A program made the translations under genes and the position numbers. A stretch of DNA of 64,000 nt from Acholeplasma equifetale ATCC 29724 (GTDB lineage Bacteria; Bacillota_I; Bacilli_A; Acholeplasmatales; Acholeplasmataceae): positions 123,655 through 187,654 of the forward strand of contig NZ_JHXL01000002.1 in the NCBI RefSeq assembly GCF_000687735.1. Direction: 5' to 3'. Shown one piece after another: positions 36,109 to 45,793 of this stretch. How positions within the stretch are numbered: position 1 is the stretch's first letter; every line of letters begins with the position of its first letter. The notes beneath the pieces were generated by a model. That model worked only from the letters and a program-made list of their open reading frames with translations, searched no databases and was not told the DNA's origin.

Positions 36109-38913
36109 TTAACTAATGTATTTAATAGGGTCTCCAGGTTTACCTTTAACACCAGGGCTTCCATCAGTACCCCAAAAAGCTGAATTACCACCTTTTCCAC
36201 CAACACCACCATTACCGCCTTGAAGTGTTTGATTGGTTGTATTCATAACTTTTCTTGCAGTAATTGCAGCACCACCAGCACCGCCATTACCACCGTTACC
36301 ACCATTTTGTCTATTACCTGTTTCGACGATATTTGCAGTAGAATTACCACCATTGCCACCATTACCGCCATTACCACCTACAATCTTAATGTTAGTACCG
36401 ATAATTTTAACTTCGTTTTTAGCATAAATACCTGAATAGCCATCAGTACCGTTTGAACCGGCACGGTTTGCTTGTCCACCGACATTATTACTTGGTCCGT
36501 TTGAACCATCTGTACCATGACCACCATAAATATTTAACTTATCTTCTATAGATGGGTTAAAGACATTAGATAGTGTGACGTTATATGCTTTTATAGCTTC
36601 AGCTTTATTGCCTATTAATTCAACATAACCACTGTATTCAATCATTAAATTACTAAAATCATTGGCAGTTATTAAAGGTTGATTTTGAATACTTGTTAAT
36701 GAGATACTGTTAAGTTTAAATGTAAAGTCACTTTCTTTACGATCTAAAAGGTTGAATGAAATGTTTTTAAACTGTACACCACCAGATTCTTTATAATATC
36801 CATACATATCAATTTCAAAGATTTGAGCAGGGATATTAATCTTAATTGCTTGAGTTGGTGATAGATCATTTATTAGGTTGACGATTAAGCGCTCATATTG
36901 ATTGAATTTCAATGTATAACTATTTGTTTGAGCATCATAGTCAGATTCATTCATTAACTCGTTAAATGAGAAATAAATAACTTTTCTTAGGTTATAAAGT
37001 GTTGATTTGTTTAAATATTCATCTTTAAATACTTGAACTGAAAAGTTAGATGAAAGTGCTCTTTGTTCTAAATCTGTGTAAAGTGCTCTATCCATAAAAT
37101 GAAATGATTCAACGATATCAAGTGTTTCTAATCCGGTCATTTGGCTGAAAATTTCATTTAATGAATATGAATTATTATTGTAACTATATGTTCTTTGAAG
37201 TGACTTTGTATTATTTAAGTTTAAATGTTTTAAATGTTTCATTGAAGCTAATTCATCAATATACATTAGGTTTCTTGAGTTTGCTAATGATAAGGATTCA
37301 ATTTGTGAAACACGTGATAAACCTTCAGGTAATGTTACAAATTTATTACTACCAATATTTAAAGTATTTAAATGTGGTAATTTACCAAGTAACATTTGAT
37401 CAATAAATGGTTTTAATTCAGTTAAGTTTAAATTATTATTTTCAATCGATAAGATTTCAAGTGTTTCATAATCTAATAACAATTGAATGTTTGGTGTCCC
37501 AGTACCACCTATACCATCTAAATAAAGTTCTTTAATGTTATTAAGTTTTGGTAGTTGTTCTAAACTTAGTTGAATACCACTAATATTTAATGCATGTAAA
37601 TTATTAATATATTCCAAACTATAAACATCACTTGCCGAAACAGAAGCGTATGCAATATCTAATGTTTTAAGGTTATATAAACCTGATATCGCATCTAAGT
37701 TATCATATTGGTTATTACCCATTTTTAGTGTTGCTAAATTAAAACGACCTGAAAGTGGTGTAAGGTTTGAAATTCGATTATTTGAAATATCTAAATATTG
37801 AAGATTATTTTTTAATTGTAGTGAATTTATTGATGTAATTTGATTTGAATTTAAAGATAAATGTTCTAATTCGTAAAGTTCTAATAGAGGAGAAATATCA
37901 AAAATTTTATTTTGATCTAAGTGCAATTCTTTAAGTTTTGTTAAGTTTTTGATAAATGAAATATCATCAAGTCGGTTATTTTTTAAACTTAGATGTTCTA
38001 AGTTTCTTAAATAAGCAATCATTGGAACACTTGAAATGTCATTAGATAATTTTTTATCAATTTTTAAAGATTTGACTTGATCCAATTCAGCTTGAGTAAT
38101 AGTAGAAGCACCTAAAGATGAAATTACATTCATATTAAATAAAATTTGTCTAATTTCGGTTGCAATAATTGAGTTGTATGTTTCGATTGGACCTTGATAG
38201 ACAAGTGTATCTGAGTGATTATTTCGAATAGTGATTAAACCATAACCGATACCTATTACTTGAATTTTATTATCGGGTGTAACTTCAAAAACATCAGGAT
38301 TTGAAATAGAAATTGTGTAAATTGAAGGATCGATATGACTTAAGTTTAAATCTAATTGATTACCTAAGTTAATATTTGAATGTTTTAAAAAATTATTCTT
38401 AACAGTGTCATCTGAATCGATAAAGTATAGTTTCAATGTTGCGCTTTTTACATCAGATATCTTAGCGATAACCTCAACAGTACCACTTTTAGTAGATGTT
38501 ATTTTATTTTCTAAGAGATTTGCTTGTATCGGATTGGATAGAAGTTCATATGTAACATCTGGATAATTTGAATTAAGTATGATTTCTTCACCAACATAGG
38601 CGATATGAGTTTCAGCATTTATATTAATTGTGTATGCTTTCCATTTTGCATAAAGTTTTACTGTGCCGGAAATCTTTTTATTTGGATCAAAAGGATCAGT
38701 AAACTCATTATTATAAAACCATCCATCAAAATCATAACCTTCTTTAGAAGGCGTTTCTGGGATGGAAATTGGGTAACTTTTACCAGAAATACTTTCAATG
38801 GTTGAGCCACCGTTTGTAACAAATTCAATCGTGTAAGGTGCATTAAAAAGATCACAACTCACTAAAAAAAGACAAAGAAAAACAAACAAAGAAAACCTTA
38901 TAAGTGATTTCAT
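36109..38913 (-). CDS. Large lipoprotein: InlB-type B repeat, leucine-rich repeats, Gly-rich tail (934 aa)
   Basis: The signal MKSLIRFSLFVFLCLFLVSC ends in lipobox LVSC, so it is lipid-anchored and exposed. Residues about 28-95 are one Listeria-Bacteroides repeat (FVTNGG..., GYDFDGWFYN, LYAKWK). From about 285 to 620 there are many leucine-rich repeats of internalin type (LEHLSLKNNRLDDISFIKNL, KELHLDQNKIFDISPL). A beta-rich part follows, and the last 140 residues are Gly/Asn-rich (GGNGGNGGNGG, then GTDGSPGVKGKPGD, collagen-like). AGGGGGAT lies upstream of the ATG. Such LRR lipoproteins usually mediate adhesion. Short plus-strand frames opposite the Gly-rich tail are shadows. Convergent with 35375-36076. 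Confidence 0.88.
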   Translation of the reverse strand: MKSLIRFSLFVFLCLFLVSCDLFNAPYTIEFVTNGGSTIESISGKSYPISIPETPSKEGYDFDGWFYNNEFTDPFDPNKKISGTVKLYAKWKAYTININAETHIAYVGEEIILNSNYPDVTYELLSNPIQANLLENKITSTKSGTVEVIAKISDVKSATLKLYFIDSDDTVKNNFLKHSNINLGNQLDLNLSHIDPSIYTISISNPDVFEVTPDNKIQVIGIGYGLITIRNNHSDTLVYQGPIETYNSIIATEIRQILFNMNVISSLGASTITQAELDQVKSLKIDKKLSNDISSVPMIAYLRNLEHLSLKNNRLDDISFIKNLTKLKELHLDQNKIFDISPLLELYELEHLSLNSNQITSINSLQLKNNLQYLDISNNRISNLTPLSGRFNLATLKMGNNQYDNLDAISGLYNLKTLDIAYASVSASDVYSLEYINNLHALNISGIQLSLEQLPKLNNIKELYLDGIGGTGTPNIQLLLDYETLEILSIENNNLNLTELKPFIDQMLLGKLPHLNTLNIGSNKFVTLPEGLSRVSQIESLSLANSRNLMYIDELASMKHLKHLNLNNTKSLQRTYSYNNNSYSLNEIFSQMTGLETLDIVESFHFMDRALYTDLEQRALSSNFSVQVFKDEYLNKSTLYNLRKVIYFSFNELMNESDYDAQTNSYTLKFNQYERLIVNLINDLSPTQAIKINIPAQIFEIDMYGYYKESGGVQFKNISFNLLDRKESDFTFKLNSISLTSIQNQPLITANDFSNLMIEYSGYVELIGNKAEAIKAYNVTLSNVFNPSIEDKLNIYGGHGTDGSNGPSNNVGGQANRAGSNGTDGYSGIYAKNEVKIIGTNIKIVGGNGGNGGNGGNSTANIVETGNRQNGGNGGNGGAGGAAITARKVMNTTNQTLQGGNGGVGGKGGNSAFWGTDGSPGVKGKPGDPIKYIS

Positions 38914-39095
38914 TAATTTTTTATCCCCCTGATAATGTGTATTTCCACAATTTTAATTATATACGAAAATGAAAAAAATTTACGAAAAAACATAAAACAA
39001 AACCATAAAGTGAAAAAACAATATCTTTTTAAGTAACTTAACTAGGATAAAATAGTTGTATTCGTTAAAATAAGTATATAGTAGAGGTAATTAAG

Positions 39096-40391
39096 ATGAT
39101 ATATCAAGAAAGAAAAAATTATTTAGAAAAATTAAAAAAATCAATTAAAAATCATGAAAATGATATAAAAAAAGCATTATATGATGATTTAGGGAAATCG
39201 AAACAAGAATCCTATATGACTGAAATAGGGGTTGTCTTAAGTGAGATTTCATATATGATAAAAAACTTAAAAAAATGGATGAAACCTAAACGCATTAAAG
39301 CTACTTTAACAACCTTTCCATCGAAATCATATTTATTTCCAGAGCCATACGGTAAAGTACTAATCATGGCGCCTTGGAATTATCCATTTCAACTTGTTTT
39401 TGCACCTTTAGTGGGAGCGATTGCTGCAGGGAATTTAGTTGTAGTTAAACCATCTGAATATGCTCCTCATACTGAAAAAATTGTTAAAACGATTATTAAT
39501 GAAGTTTTTGAGAATAATACGGTTGAAGTTGTCTCAGGAGATCGTGTTATAAGTAATCGATTATTAGATGAACGTTTTGATTACATATTTTTTACAGGTA
39601 GTGAAAAGGTTGGAAAAATTGTTATGGAAAAAGCCTCTAAACACTTAACCCCTTTAACACTTGAATTGGGTGGAAAAAGCCCTGCAATTGTAATAAATCA
39701 AAAAGATTTAAGATTAGCAGCTAAAAGAATAGCATTTGGCAAACTCATCAATGCTGGTCAAACATGTATCGCACCAGACTATTTATTAATTGAAGAAACT
39801 TTAGTGAATGATTTTATTAAATATTTTGACGAAGCTGTAAAAAGCTTTTATATTGATCCAATTTTTTCTTTTGATTATCCAAAAATTATTACAGACACAC
39901 ACTATCAAAGATTATTAAAACTCATGGAAAATCAAGAAATCATTTACGGCGGAAGTATTTCTCAAAATAAAATCGGACCTACAATTTTAATTCCAAATGA
40001 AAATAGTGAAATTATGAACGAAGAAATATTTGGACCTATTTTACCAATGATTAAAATCAAAAATATAGAAGAGATTCATAATTATATTAAAGAAAAACCA
40101 CTTGCAACATACCTTTTTACTGATGATAAAAAGATACGTGATTACATTATAAAAAATGTAAGTACAGGTGGTATTACGATTAATGATACATTGATGCATT
40201 TTAGCAATCATCATTTAGGTTTTGGTGGCGTTGGAAAAAGTGGTATGGGTAAGTATCATGGAAAACATAGTTTTGATACGTTTACACATTATAAACCGGT
40301 TTTAATTAAATCAAATAAGTTTGATATTAATTCAAGATATTTACCATCAGATGAGAAAAAAGAGCGATTTATTAAACGAATTCTAAAATAA
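39096..40391 (+). CDS. Aldehyde dehydrogenase, class-3 (fatty aldehyde) type
   Basis: The NAD(P)-dependent aldehyde dehydrogenase signatures are intact: APWNYPFQL, FTGSEKVGKI, catalytic Glu190 in LTLELGGKSP, and nucleophile Cys224 in NAGQTCIAPDY. The short N-terminus and 431-residue length fit the ALDH3-like group, which oxidises medium- and long-chain aldehydes. No membrane tail is apparent. It is monocistronic, with weak upstream signals (GAGGTAA before the ATG). It may detoxify lipid-derived aldehydes; the substrate is not readable from sequence. Confidence 0.9.
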   Translation: MIYQERKNYLEKLKKSIKNHENDIKKALYDDLGKSKQESYMTEIGVVLSEISYMIKNLKKWMKPKRIKATLTTFPSKSYLFPEPYGKVLIMAPWNYPFQLVFAPLVGAIAAGNLVVVKPSEYAPHTEKIVKTIINEVFENNTVEVVSGDRVISNRLLDERFDYIFFTGSEKVGKIVMEKASKHLTPLTLELGGKSPAIVINQKDLRLAAKRIAFGKLINAGQTCIAPDYLLIEETLVNDFIKYFDEAVKSFYIDPIFSFDYPKIITDTHYQRLLKLMENQEIIYGGSISQNKIGPTILIPNENSEIMNEEIFGPILPMIKIKNIEEIHNYIKEKPLATYLFTDDKKIRDYIIKNVSTGGITINDTLMHFSNHHLGFGGVGKSGMGKYHGKHSFDTFTHYKPVLIKSNKFDINSRYLPSDEKKERFIKRILK

Positions 40392-40469
40392 AATATTATG
40401 TATAAGTTAAAAGTTACAATAATAATTGATTAAAAAATTTACTTAACTTATAACGAAATCAAAGACTGA

Positions 40470-42002
40470 ATAAATCAGCAAAGGATTATCAACAAATCAG
40501 GAATTTATAGATTAACTCTATCGGAAGAAAATTCTGATGCAGAAAAGATTTTTGAAGGTAAAGTAAAACACTTAACTTATGCAAATGGTGTTTTATATTT
40601 CGCAAATGGAAATGATGGTTATAAACTTTATCAAATGAATGCATCAACTAAAATAACTTCTATAATTGTCAATGAAAAAATAAATGAGTTAATACACTAT
40701 AACGGTGAATTATTCTTCACAGTTGATAATTTATTAGGTAATTATTTAGCTAAGTATATGATTAATAGTCAAAAATTAGTCAAATTATCTATAGACAATG
40801 CTAAATACATAACAGTCATTGGAAATTATGTTTATTATGCAAATGTTGATATATTAACAACTCATATTTATGGTAAAGGATTATATCGTGTAAATAAAAA
40901 TGTTTTAACAGATCAAAATAAACCAGGTGAATTATTATATGAATCACCATACAATGTTTCATCGTTAAATGCAATTGATGAAGAAACTGTTTTATTTATT
41001 AATTTTCAAAATAAATGTTTGATGGCATTTGAAGTTGATTCGAAAATAGTTGTTGATGTTATGGAGAATTTTGAAATTGAAGAAGAATATGCTCCACAAC
41101 TGTTATCAAAATTTGAAACAGCTGTTTGGAAAGATAGAGTATATTATATAAACAACTTCATGGATGGGGCATTATATTATTATGATACAAAAACAAATCA
41201 AAATATTAGAGTTACCTCAAACAGCGTTAAATCATTTGCAATCATTGATGATTTCTTATACTTTAATCAAATTTCATGGTTAGTTAATAATGATTTATAT
41301 ATGGTTAATTTGAGAACTGGTGGATTGCCAGAACTTATATCTACAAATGATGCTCGCAACATGGTTATTCATAATGGATTTTTATACTATGTAAAAGAAA
41401 ATGCTGTTGGTGTTGGTACAGCAGTTACAAGACTTAAATTGGATAGTACATTAGAAGAAGTTGATGTTTTAGACTATAATGCACATCACTTAACAGTTTA
41501 TAATGGGAAACTTTATTACATTAAAGGAGCAGGTGTAGATGAAATTTGGGTAGCAGATATTTTATCAAACGGTGATTTAAGTAACCCAAGAAGATTAGGT
41601 AAAGATAAGACAGATTGGTTTGTTATAGTGGGGGATAAAATATATTATCGCTATGTTGGAATAATAAATAAAAATTTATCATCCATGGATCTAAATGGTG
41701 AGAATAAAAAAGAAATTATCACAGATTATGATCAGATTAGTTTTATCATAAAAAATGGTTTTATTTATTTTACAAATGATACATTGATAAATCCAAAAGA
41801 TGGTATTTATCGTGCAGATATGGATGGATCAAACATTATCTTATTACATGAAAGTATAAATGATAATGGATTTGGATATAACATGCAACTTGTAGGTAAT
41901 TATTTATATTTCTATAGTAAGAGTAGTGTTCTTGAAGATCAACATTTTTATAGAATTAACTTAACAACAAATGAACTAGAAAACATTGGATTACTAAAAT
42001 AA
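40470..42002 (+). pseudogene. 5'-truncated DUF5050-like beta-propeller protein
   Basis: From the stop at 40467-40469 onward the frame reads as repeated propeller strands (GIYRLTLSEENSD, VKHLTYANGVLYFA, ...GIYRADMDGSNI) to 42002. The first ATG at 40635 has no ribosome site and falls in the middle of a repeat, so the coding sequence clearly extends upstream without a start or signal peptide. Full-length relatives are normally exported lipoproteins with a leader and spacer. This copy has lost its 5' end, probably by deletion after the aldehyde dehydrogenase gene. The remaining about 510 codons are open, so loss looks recent. About nine to ten strand-turn repeats with the pattern Y-x-N-G-x-L-Y-Y are visible. 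Confidence 0.65.
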
Positions 42003-42098
42003 TTAAGTGTTGTTTTTTTTAAGAGATATATTTTATTAAATTTTCCTATCGATGATTTACATTTGGTATAATAGAATTATCAAATTAGGAGGTAAGTA

Positions 42099-42578
42099 AT
42101 GGCAAAACTTTTTAAAGATAAGAAAATAGGGCTCTATATAGCAATAGTAGCTTTAGTTTTAGGCGTTGTAGCTGGTATGTTATATTTATTCATGCCAATC
42201 GTTCATTGGGAGGCCACAATTATAATTACTATAACTGAAGATTATTCACTATTAAGACTTTTCCAAGAAACTGAAGAATTAAGTTTTGTAAGTTTAATCA
42301 TCACTATGGTATTAGTATTTGTTAATAGTCTCATTGGATTTTATTTCACAACGAATAAAAAACTATCTAACTATGTATTATTATCAGCATTAGTTTCTAT
42401 TGTTATAGCTATTTTAATGTTCTCATCAGGTGCTTTATTAGTAGCTGAGAATTCAGATTTAAATTCAAATCTTATTCAGATTTCTGCGGGATCGGGTGCG
42501 ATTATTTCTGGTATTTTAGCAATCATACAAGCTATACTATTCATATTTAGTGCTCCAGTTATTCAAAAGAAACTTTAA
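42099..42578 (+). CDS. Hypothetical four-helix membrane protein (159 aa)
   Basis: TTAGGAGG stands at ideal distance before the ATG. Four hydrophobic helices lie at about 10-33, 58-80, 88-112 and 127-152, with a short extracytoplasmic loop after helix 1 (VHWEATIIITITEDYS). I do not recognise the family. A strong terminator follows 18 bases after the stop, so it is monocistronic. Confidence 0.7.
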   Translation: MAKLFKDKKIGLYIAIVALVLGVVAGMLYLFMPIVHWEATIIITITEDYSLLRLFQETEELSFVSLIITMVLVFVNSLIGFYFTTNKKLSNYVLLSALVSIVIAILMFSSGALLVAENSDLNSNLIQISAGSGAIISGILAIIQAILFIFSAPVIQKKL

Positions 42579-42596
42579 TTAGATAGCAAGAAAAAT

Positions 42597-42631
42597 AAAA
42601 AGCAGAGAGTATAAATATTTCTGCTTTTTTT
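42597..42631 (+). terminator. Terminator
   Basis: AAAAGCAGA pairs with TCTGCTTTT around a 13-base loop, followed by T. Confidence 0.75.
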
Positions 42632-42735
42632 ATAAATGAAATCATCATAATTGCTATTATGGAATCATTAAAAAAATATAAAGATAAGTGTTATAATATG
42701 AATGTAATGATACTTCATAAGGGAGGAATCATGAA

Positions 42736-43224
42736 ATGAAAAAATTCATTGATAAAATGATGTATAGTAAAATTACAACATTCATTTTCGTGGGATTGAC
42801 ATTGTTGTTAATGCTTATTGGTATATATTTAATGTTGCATGTTGATGCACTTCATCACGAAATCAAACAAGATATCTACTTATATTTTCCAGGTTTTTTC
42901 ATGACATATCTTACACTTATTTTTATCATTAGCATGCATTACTATTTTATTATTCAAGAATTGGATTATAAACCCATTTTTAATCAATCCAAATGGACAT
43001 ATAGAACTAGTTTTTTAATATCTATTGTATTATTAATCATACCAATTATGACAACTTTATTTAAGTCTAAAGAATTATTACATATTGATGCATATATGGT
43101 GGAACCATCCATATATTTATTAGAATCTATGCCGTATATTTATTATAATGTGGTCTTAATTATATTTAACGTTATCGGGATTATGTTTTATGAATATATT
43201 CAAAGTCCTAAGCGCATTTACTAA
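42736..43224 (+). CDS. Hypothetical four-helix membrane protein (162 aa)
   Basis: GGGAGGAA precedes the start; a second, out-of-frame ATG overlaps. Helices lie at about 14-34, 48-72, 88-106 and 132-152. A His/Tyr-rich segment (ISMHYYFIIQELDY) follows helix 2. I do not recognise the family, and there is no clear similarity to the membrane protein just upstream. A terminator hairpin overlaps the stop codon. Confidence 0.65.
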   Translation: MKKFIDKMMYSKITTFIFVGLTLLLMLIGIYLMLHVDALHHEIKQDIYLYFPGFFMTYLTLIFIISMHYYFIIQELDYKPIFNQSKWTYRTSFLISIVLLIIPIMTTLFKSKELLHIDAYMVEPSIYLLESMPYIYYNVVLIIFNVIGIMFYEYIQSPKRIY

Positions 43225-43250
43225 AAAACACCTTCTAGGTGTTTTTTTTT
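43223..43250 (+). terminator. Terminator
   Basis: AAAACACC-TTCTA-GGTGTTTT followed by a T run. It begins at the stop codon of the preceding gene and ends at the 3' end of the convergent GNAT gene. Confidence 0.75.
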
Positions 43251-44103
43251 ATAAAGGTAAATAAAGTTCATACTGATTGATAACTTGAATTTCAAAATGA
43301 TGTTTAATTAAAAAGTTAATAAGCATATGATTATTAGTTGTATTGATAAGTAATACATCTAAATTAAATCGTTGAGTGATATCGTTTAATAATTTAGTTC
43401 CAACACCATTAAGTCTATATTGTTCTAAAACGTGCAAGTAATAAATTTTACCTGTTTTATTTAAACTTATTACACCTATCATCTTATTATCTTTAAATGC
43501 TCCAAAGTAGTTCACATGATTTCCTAATATCTTTTGAAAATCGAAATCACTCTGCCAGTTCATATGATGTTTTTCAGTGTGCTCATAATAAAAATAAGCA
43601 TCATTAAAAGTAATTGGTTTAACTTCAATCATTGGATTTTGAAAACTCACGATTTCTTTTGGATTGCCATGTTTAAAATAAGTGATATCATAAATGATTT
43701 GATACCCTTGTTTTCTATAAAAGTTAATAGCTTTATCATTACCTTTTATCACTTCTAAAAAGAGTTGTTGACAGTTATTTTTTGCTGCAAGTTCTTTATG
43801 AAATTTAAAAAGATTTGTTGCTATTCCCATATGACGATACTTAGGATCAATACATAAAGCCCCACAACGAAGTGTTTTAACACCTTCATAATCTTTAATG
43901 CCACCCAACATAAGGCCTATAGGTTTAGCATCATCTAAAGCTATAAATGAATATTTAAAATCATTTTGTTCAATACCTAAAAAAATGTCTTTAAATCGAT
44001 CTTTAGTAATATCAACTTTAACGATATAATCAGAAAACCCTTTGTTAAAAGCCTCATACATTAAATCTAAATCTTTTTCCTCACAAACTCGATAATGAAT
44101 CAT
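43249..44103 (-). CDS. Tandem GNAT-domain acetyltransferase (284 aa)
   Basis: Two GNAT folds lie in a row. The first has the acetyl-CoA loop CIDPKYRHMGIATNLFKFH and the tail NDKAINFYRKQGY (residues 1-145). The second is shorter, with HVLEQYRLNGVGTKLLND and NTTNNHMLINFLIKHHF (about 155-284). Double-GNAT proteins in low-GC bacteria often act on small molecules or aminoglycosides, but the substrate cannot be told here. GGGGGAC precedes the ATG. Convergent with the membrane gene at 42736. Confidence 0.85.
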   Translation of the reverse strand: MIHYRVCEEKDLDLMYEAFNKGFSDYIVKVDITKDRFKDIFLGIEQNDFKYSFIALDDAKPIGLMLGGIKDYEGVKTLRCGALCIDPKYRHMGIATNLFKFHKELAAKNNCQQLFLEVIKGNDKAINFYRKQGYQIIYDITYFKHGNPKEIVSFQNPMIEVKPITFNDAYFYYEHTEKHHMNWQSDFDFQKILGNHVNYFGAFKDNKMIGVISLNKTGKIYYLHVLEQYRLNGVGTKLLNDITQRFNLDVLLINTTNNHMLINFLIKHHFEIQVINQYELYLPL

Positions 44104-44218
44104 AAGTCCCCCAAATGAAAAATGTTTATTTTATTTTACATGATTTATTTCAATTATATAAAGTATTTATATGTTTTTGTTTACATGATAAAATGTGATT
44201 ATATGAAGGATGAGAATA

Positions 44219-45133
44219 ATGTTTAAAATTTATACAATAGGTGAAAGTTTAGTTGATTTAACTCAAAACTTAAATAAAACTTATACGAAACATCCAGGTG
44301 GTGCACCTCTTAATGTTGCTGTTTTAGTTAAACGTCTAGGTGGAAAATCAAAGTTTATAGGATCAATTGGTTCTGACTCATTTGGAGATTTTTTATATGA
44401 CACATTAATAAAAGAAAATATAGATACATCATTAGTGAAAAGAATTAATGCACCAACTATGCTTGCTATAGTATCGATTGATTCTAACCAAAATCGATCA
44501 TTTACATTTTATAGTCAAAAGACAGCTGATCAATTTATCGATATAAATTTAATAAGAAAACATACTTTTAATAAAGACATTTTACATTTTTGTACAGTTA
44601 GTTTAAGACATAAAAATAATATTAAAGCACATCGTATAGCTATTAAAAAAATAAAGGATCAACATGGTATTATTAGTTTTGATGTAAACTTTAGACAAAA
44701 TTTATGGAATAATGATAAAAAGTTAAAACGAATCACAAATCAATTTATAAAATATTCTGATATTGTTAAGTTTTCAGAAGAAGAATGGGATTTTTTATTT
44801 AGTAATGATAATAAAATCGATATTTATAAAAAATTATTTAATTTAAATGTTCAAATGATTTTAATTACTCGTGGTGAAAAAGGTGCTCGTTTAATTACTA
44901 AAAATTTTGAATATGATTTTGAAGGTTTTAAAGTTGATGCTAAAGATACAACAGGTGCTGGGGATGCTTTTATAGGGGCAATCCTTTATAAAATTCAAGT
45001 ATTAAAAAAAGACATTAAAAATATCGATAAGAAAGAACTAAAAGAAATTCTAGAATTTGCTTGTCTTGTTGCAGCATCATCAACTAAGTATGATGGAGCT
45101 ATATCTTCATATCGTTTTGAAAATATAAAATAG
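44219..45133 (+). CDS. PfkB-family sugar kinase, probably fructokinase
   Basis: ATG 44219 is chosen over ATG 44210, which lies inside the ribosome site GAAGGATG. The PfkB signatures are complete: the N-terminal PGGAPLNVAVLVKRLGG and the C-terminal DTTGAGDAFIGAILY with the catalytic Asp. GESLVDL at the start and the overall spacing match ScrK/CscK-type fructokinases rather than ribokinases, and the enzyme would feed fructose-6-phosphate to the phosphofructokinases encoded downstream. Eight bases separate it from a small kinase-like gene, probably co-transcribed. The sugar is inferred, not proven. Confidence 0.82.
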   Translation: MFKIYTIGESLVDLTQNLNKTYTKHPGGAPLNVAVLVKRLGGKSKFIGSIGSDSFGDFLYDTLIKENIDTSLVKRINAPTMLAIVSIDSNQNRSFTFYSQKTADQFIDINLIRKHTFNKDILHFCTVSLRHKNNIKAHRIAIKKIKDQHGIISFDVNFRQNLWNNDKKLKRITNQFIKYSDIVKFSEEEWDFLFSNDNKIDIYKKLFNLNVQMILITRGEKGARLITKNFEYDFEGFKVDAKDTTGAGDAFIGAILYKIQVLKKDIKNIDKKELKEILEFACLVAASSTKYDGAISSYRFENIK

Positions 45134-45141
45134 GTGATAAT

Positions 45142-45678
45142 ATGCATATAACAATAAATCATAAAATTTATGAAGTAATAAAACTTCTTGGAAAAGGTAA
45201 AAGCGGTTATTCATATTTGGTTAAAGATGAAAAAAATAAAGAATTTGTTATTAAACAAATCCATCATGAACCTTGTGATTACTATCAATTTGGAAATAAA
45301 TTAGAAGCAGAAATTCATGCATATCAAAAATTACTGAAATTAAAAATACCAATGCCAAAACTCATTGAAGTTGATATAGAAAACGAGCGCATATTAAAAG
45401 AATATATTCCTGGATTAACTGTTTTTGATATGGTGAATCAAAATTTAAGCGTTAGTGAGGCATTACAACAATTAAAAAATATTTGTTGTGTGTTATATCA
45501 AAATCATTTAAATATTGATTATTTTCCAACGAATTTTATTATGTATCAAGACATTTTATACTATATTGACTATGAATACAATCAGTATATGGATGAATGG
45601 AATTTTGAAAACTGGGGTATAAAATATTGGTCTAAAACAACTGAATTTATGGATTATATTAAAAATAATAAACATTAA
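45142..45678 (+). CDS. Small protein-kinase-like fold protein (178 aa)
   Basis: The Gly-rich loop LLGKGKSGYSYLV, an ion-pair Lys in EFVIKQI, ERILKEYIPG at the hinge, a catalytic-loop-like NIDYFPTNFIM (D-x4-N with Asn for His) and a metal-loop-like YIDYEYN together outline a minimal protein-kinase/aminoglycoside-phosphotransferase fold. It is shorter than typical kinases, so the C-lobe is reduced. Activity is uncertain. It is coupled to the upstream sugar kinase gene (8-base gap) and followed by a terminator. A fructosamine-kinase-like or RIO-like role are both possible. Confidence 0.6.
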   Translation: MHITINHKIYEVIKLLGKGKSGYSYLVKDEKNKEFVIKQIHHEPCDYYQFGNKLEAEIHAYQKLLKLKIPMPKLIEVDIENERILKEYIPGLTVFDMVNQNLSVSEALQQLKNICCVLYQNHLNIDYFPTNFIMYQDILYYIDYEYNQYMDEWNFENWGIKYWSKTTEFMDYIKNNKH

Positions 45679-45681
45679 AAT

Positions 45682-45706
45682 ATGTGGATTTAATCCACAT
45701 TTTTTA
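45682..45706 (+). terminator. Terminator of the sugar-kinase pair
   Basis: ATGTGGAT-TTA-ATCCACAT followed by TTTTTAT. Confidence 0.8.
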
Positions 45707-45793
45707 TAATTGAAGATACTTAAATAGAAGTTAATTTTAAATTTAATACTATTTATCATATAATAAAAGTAAGGATAACATTGAGGGGATTAT

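Noticed and set aside
36220..36435. Plus-strand ORFs opposite the Gly-rich tail (Pro/Thr-rich)
   Set aside because: Shadows of GGN-type codons of the minus-strand lipoprotein; no ribosome sites.
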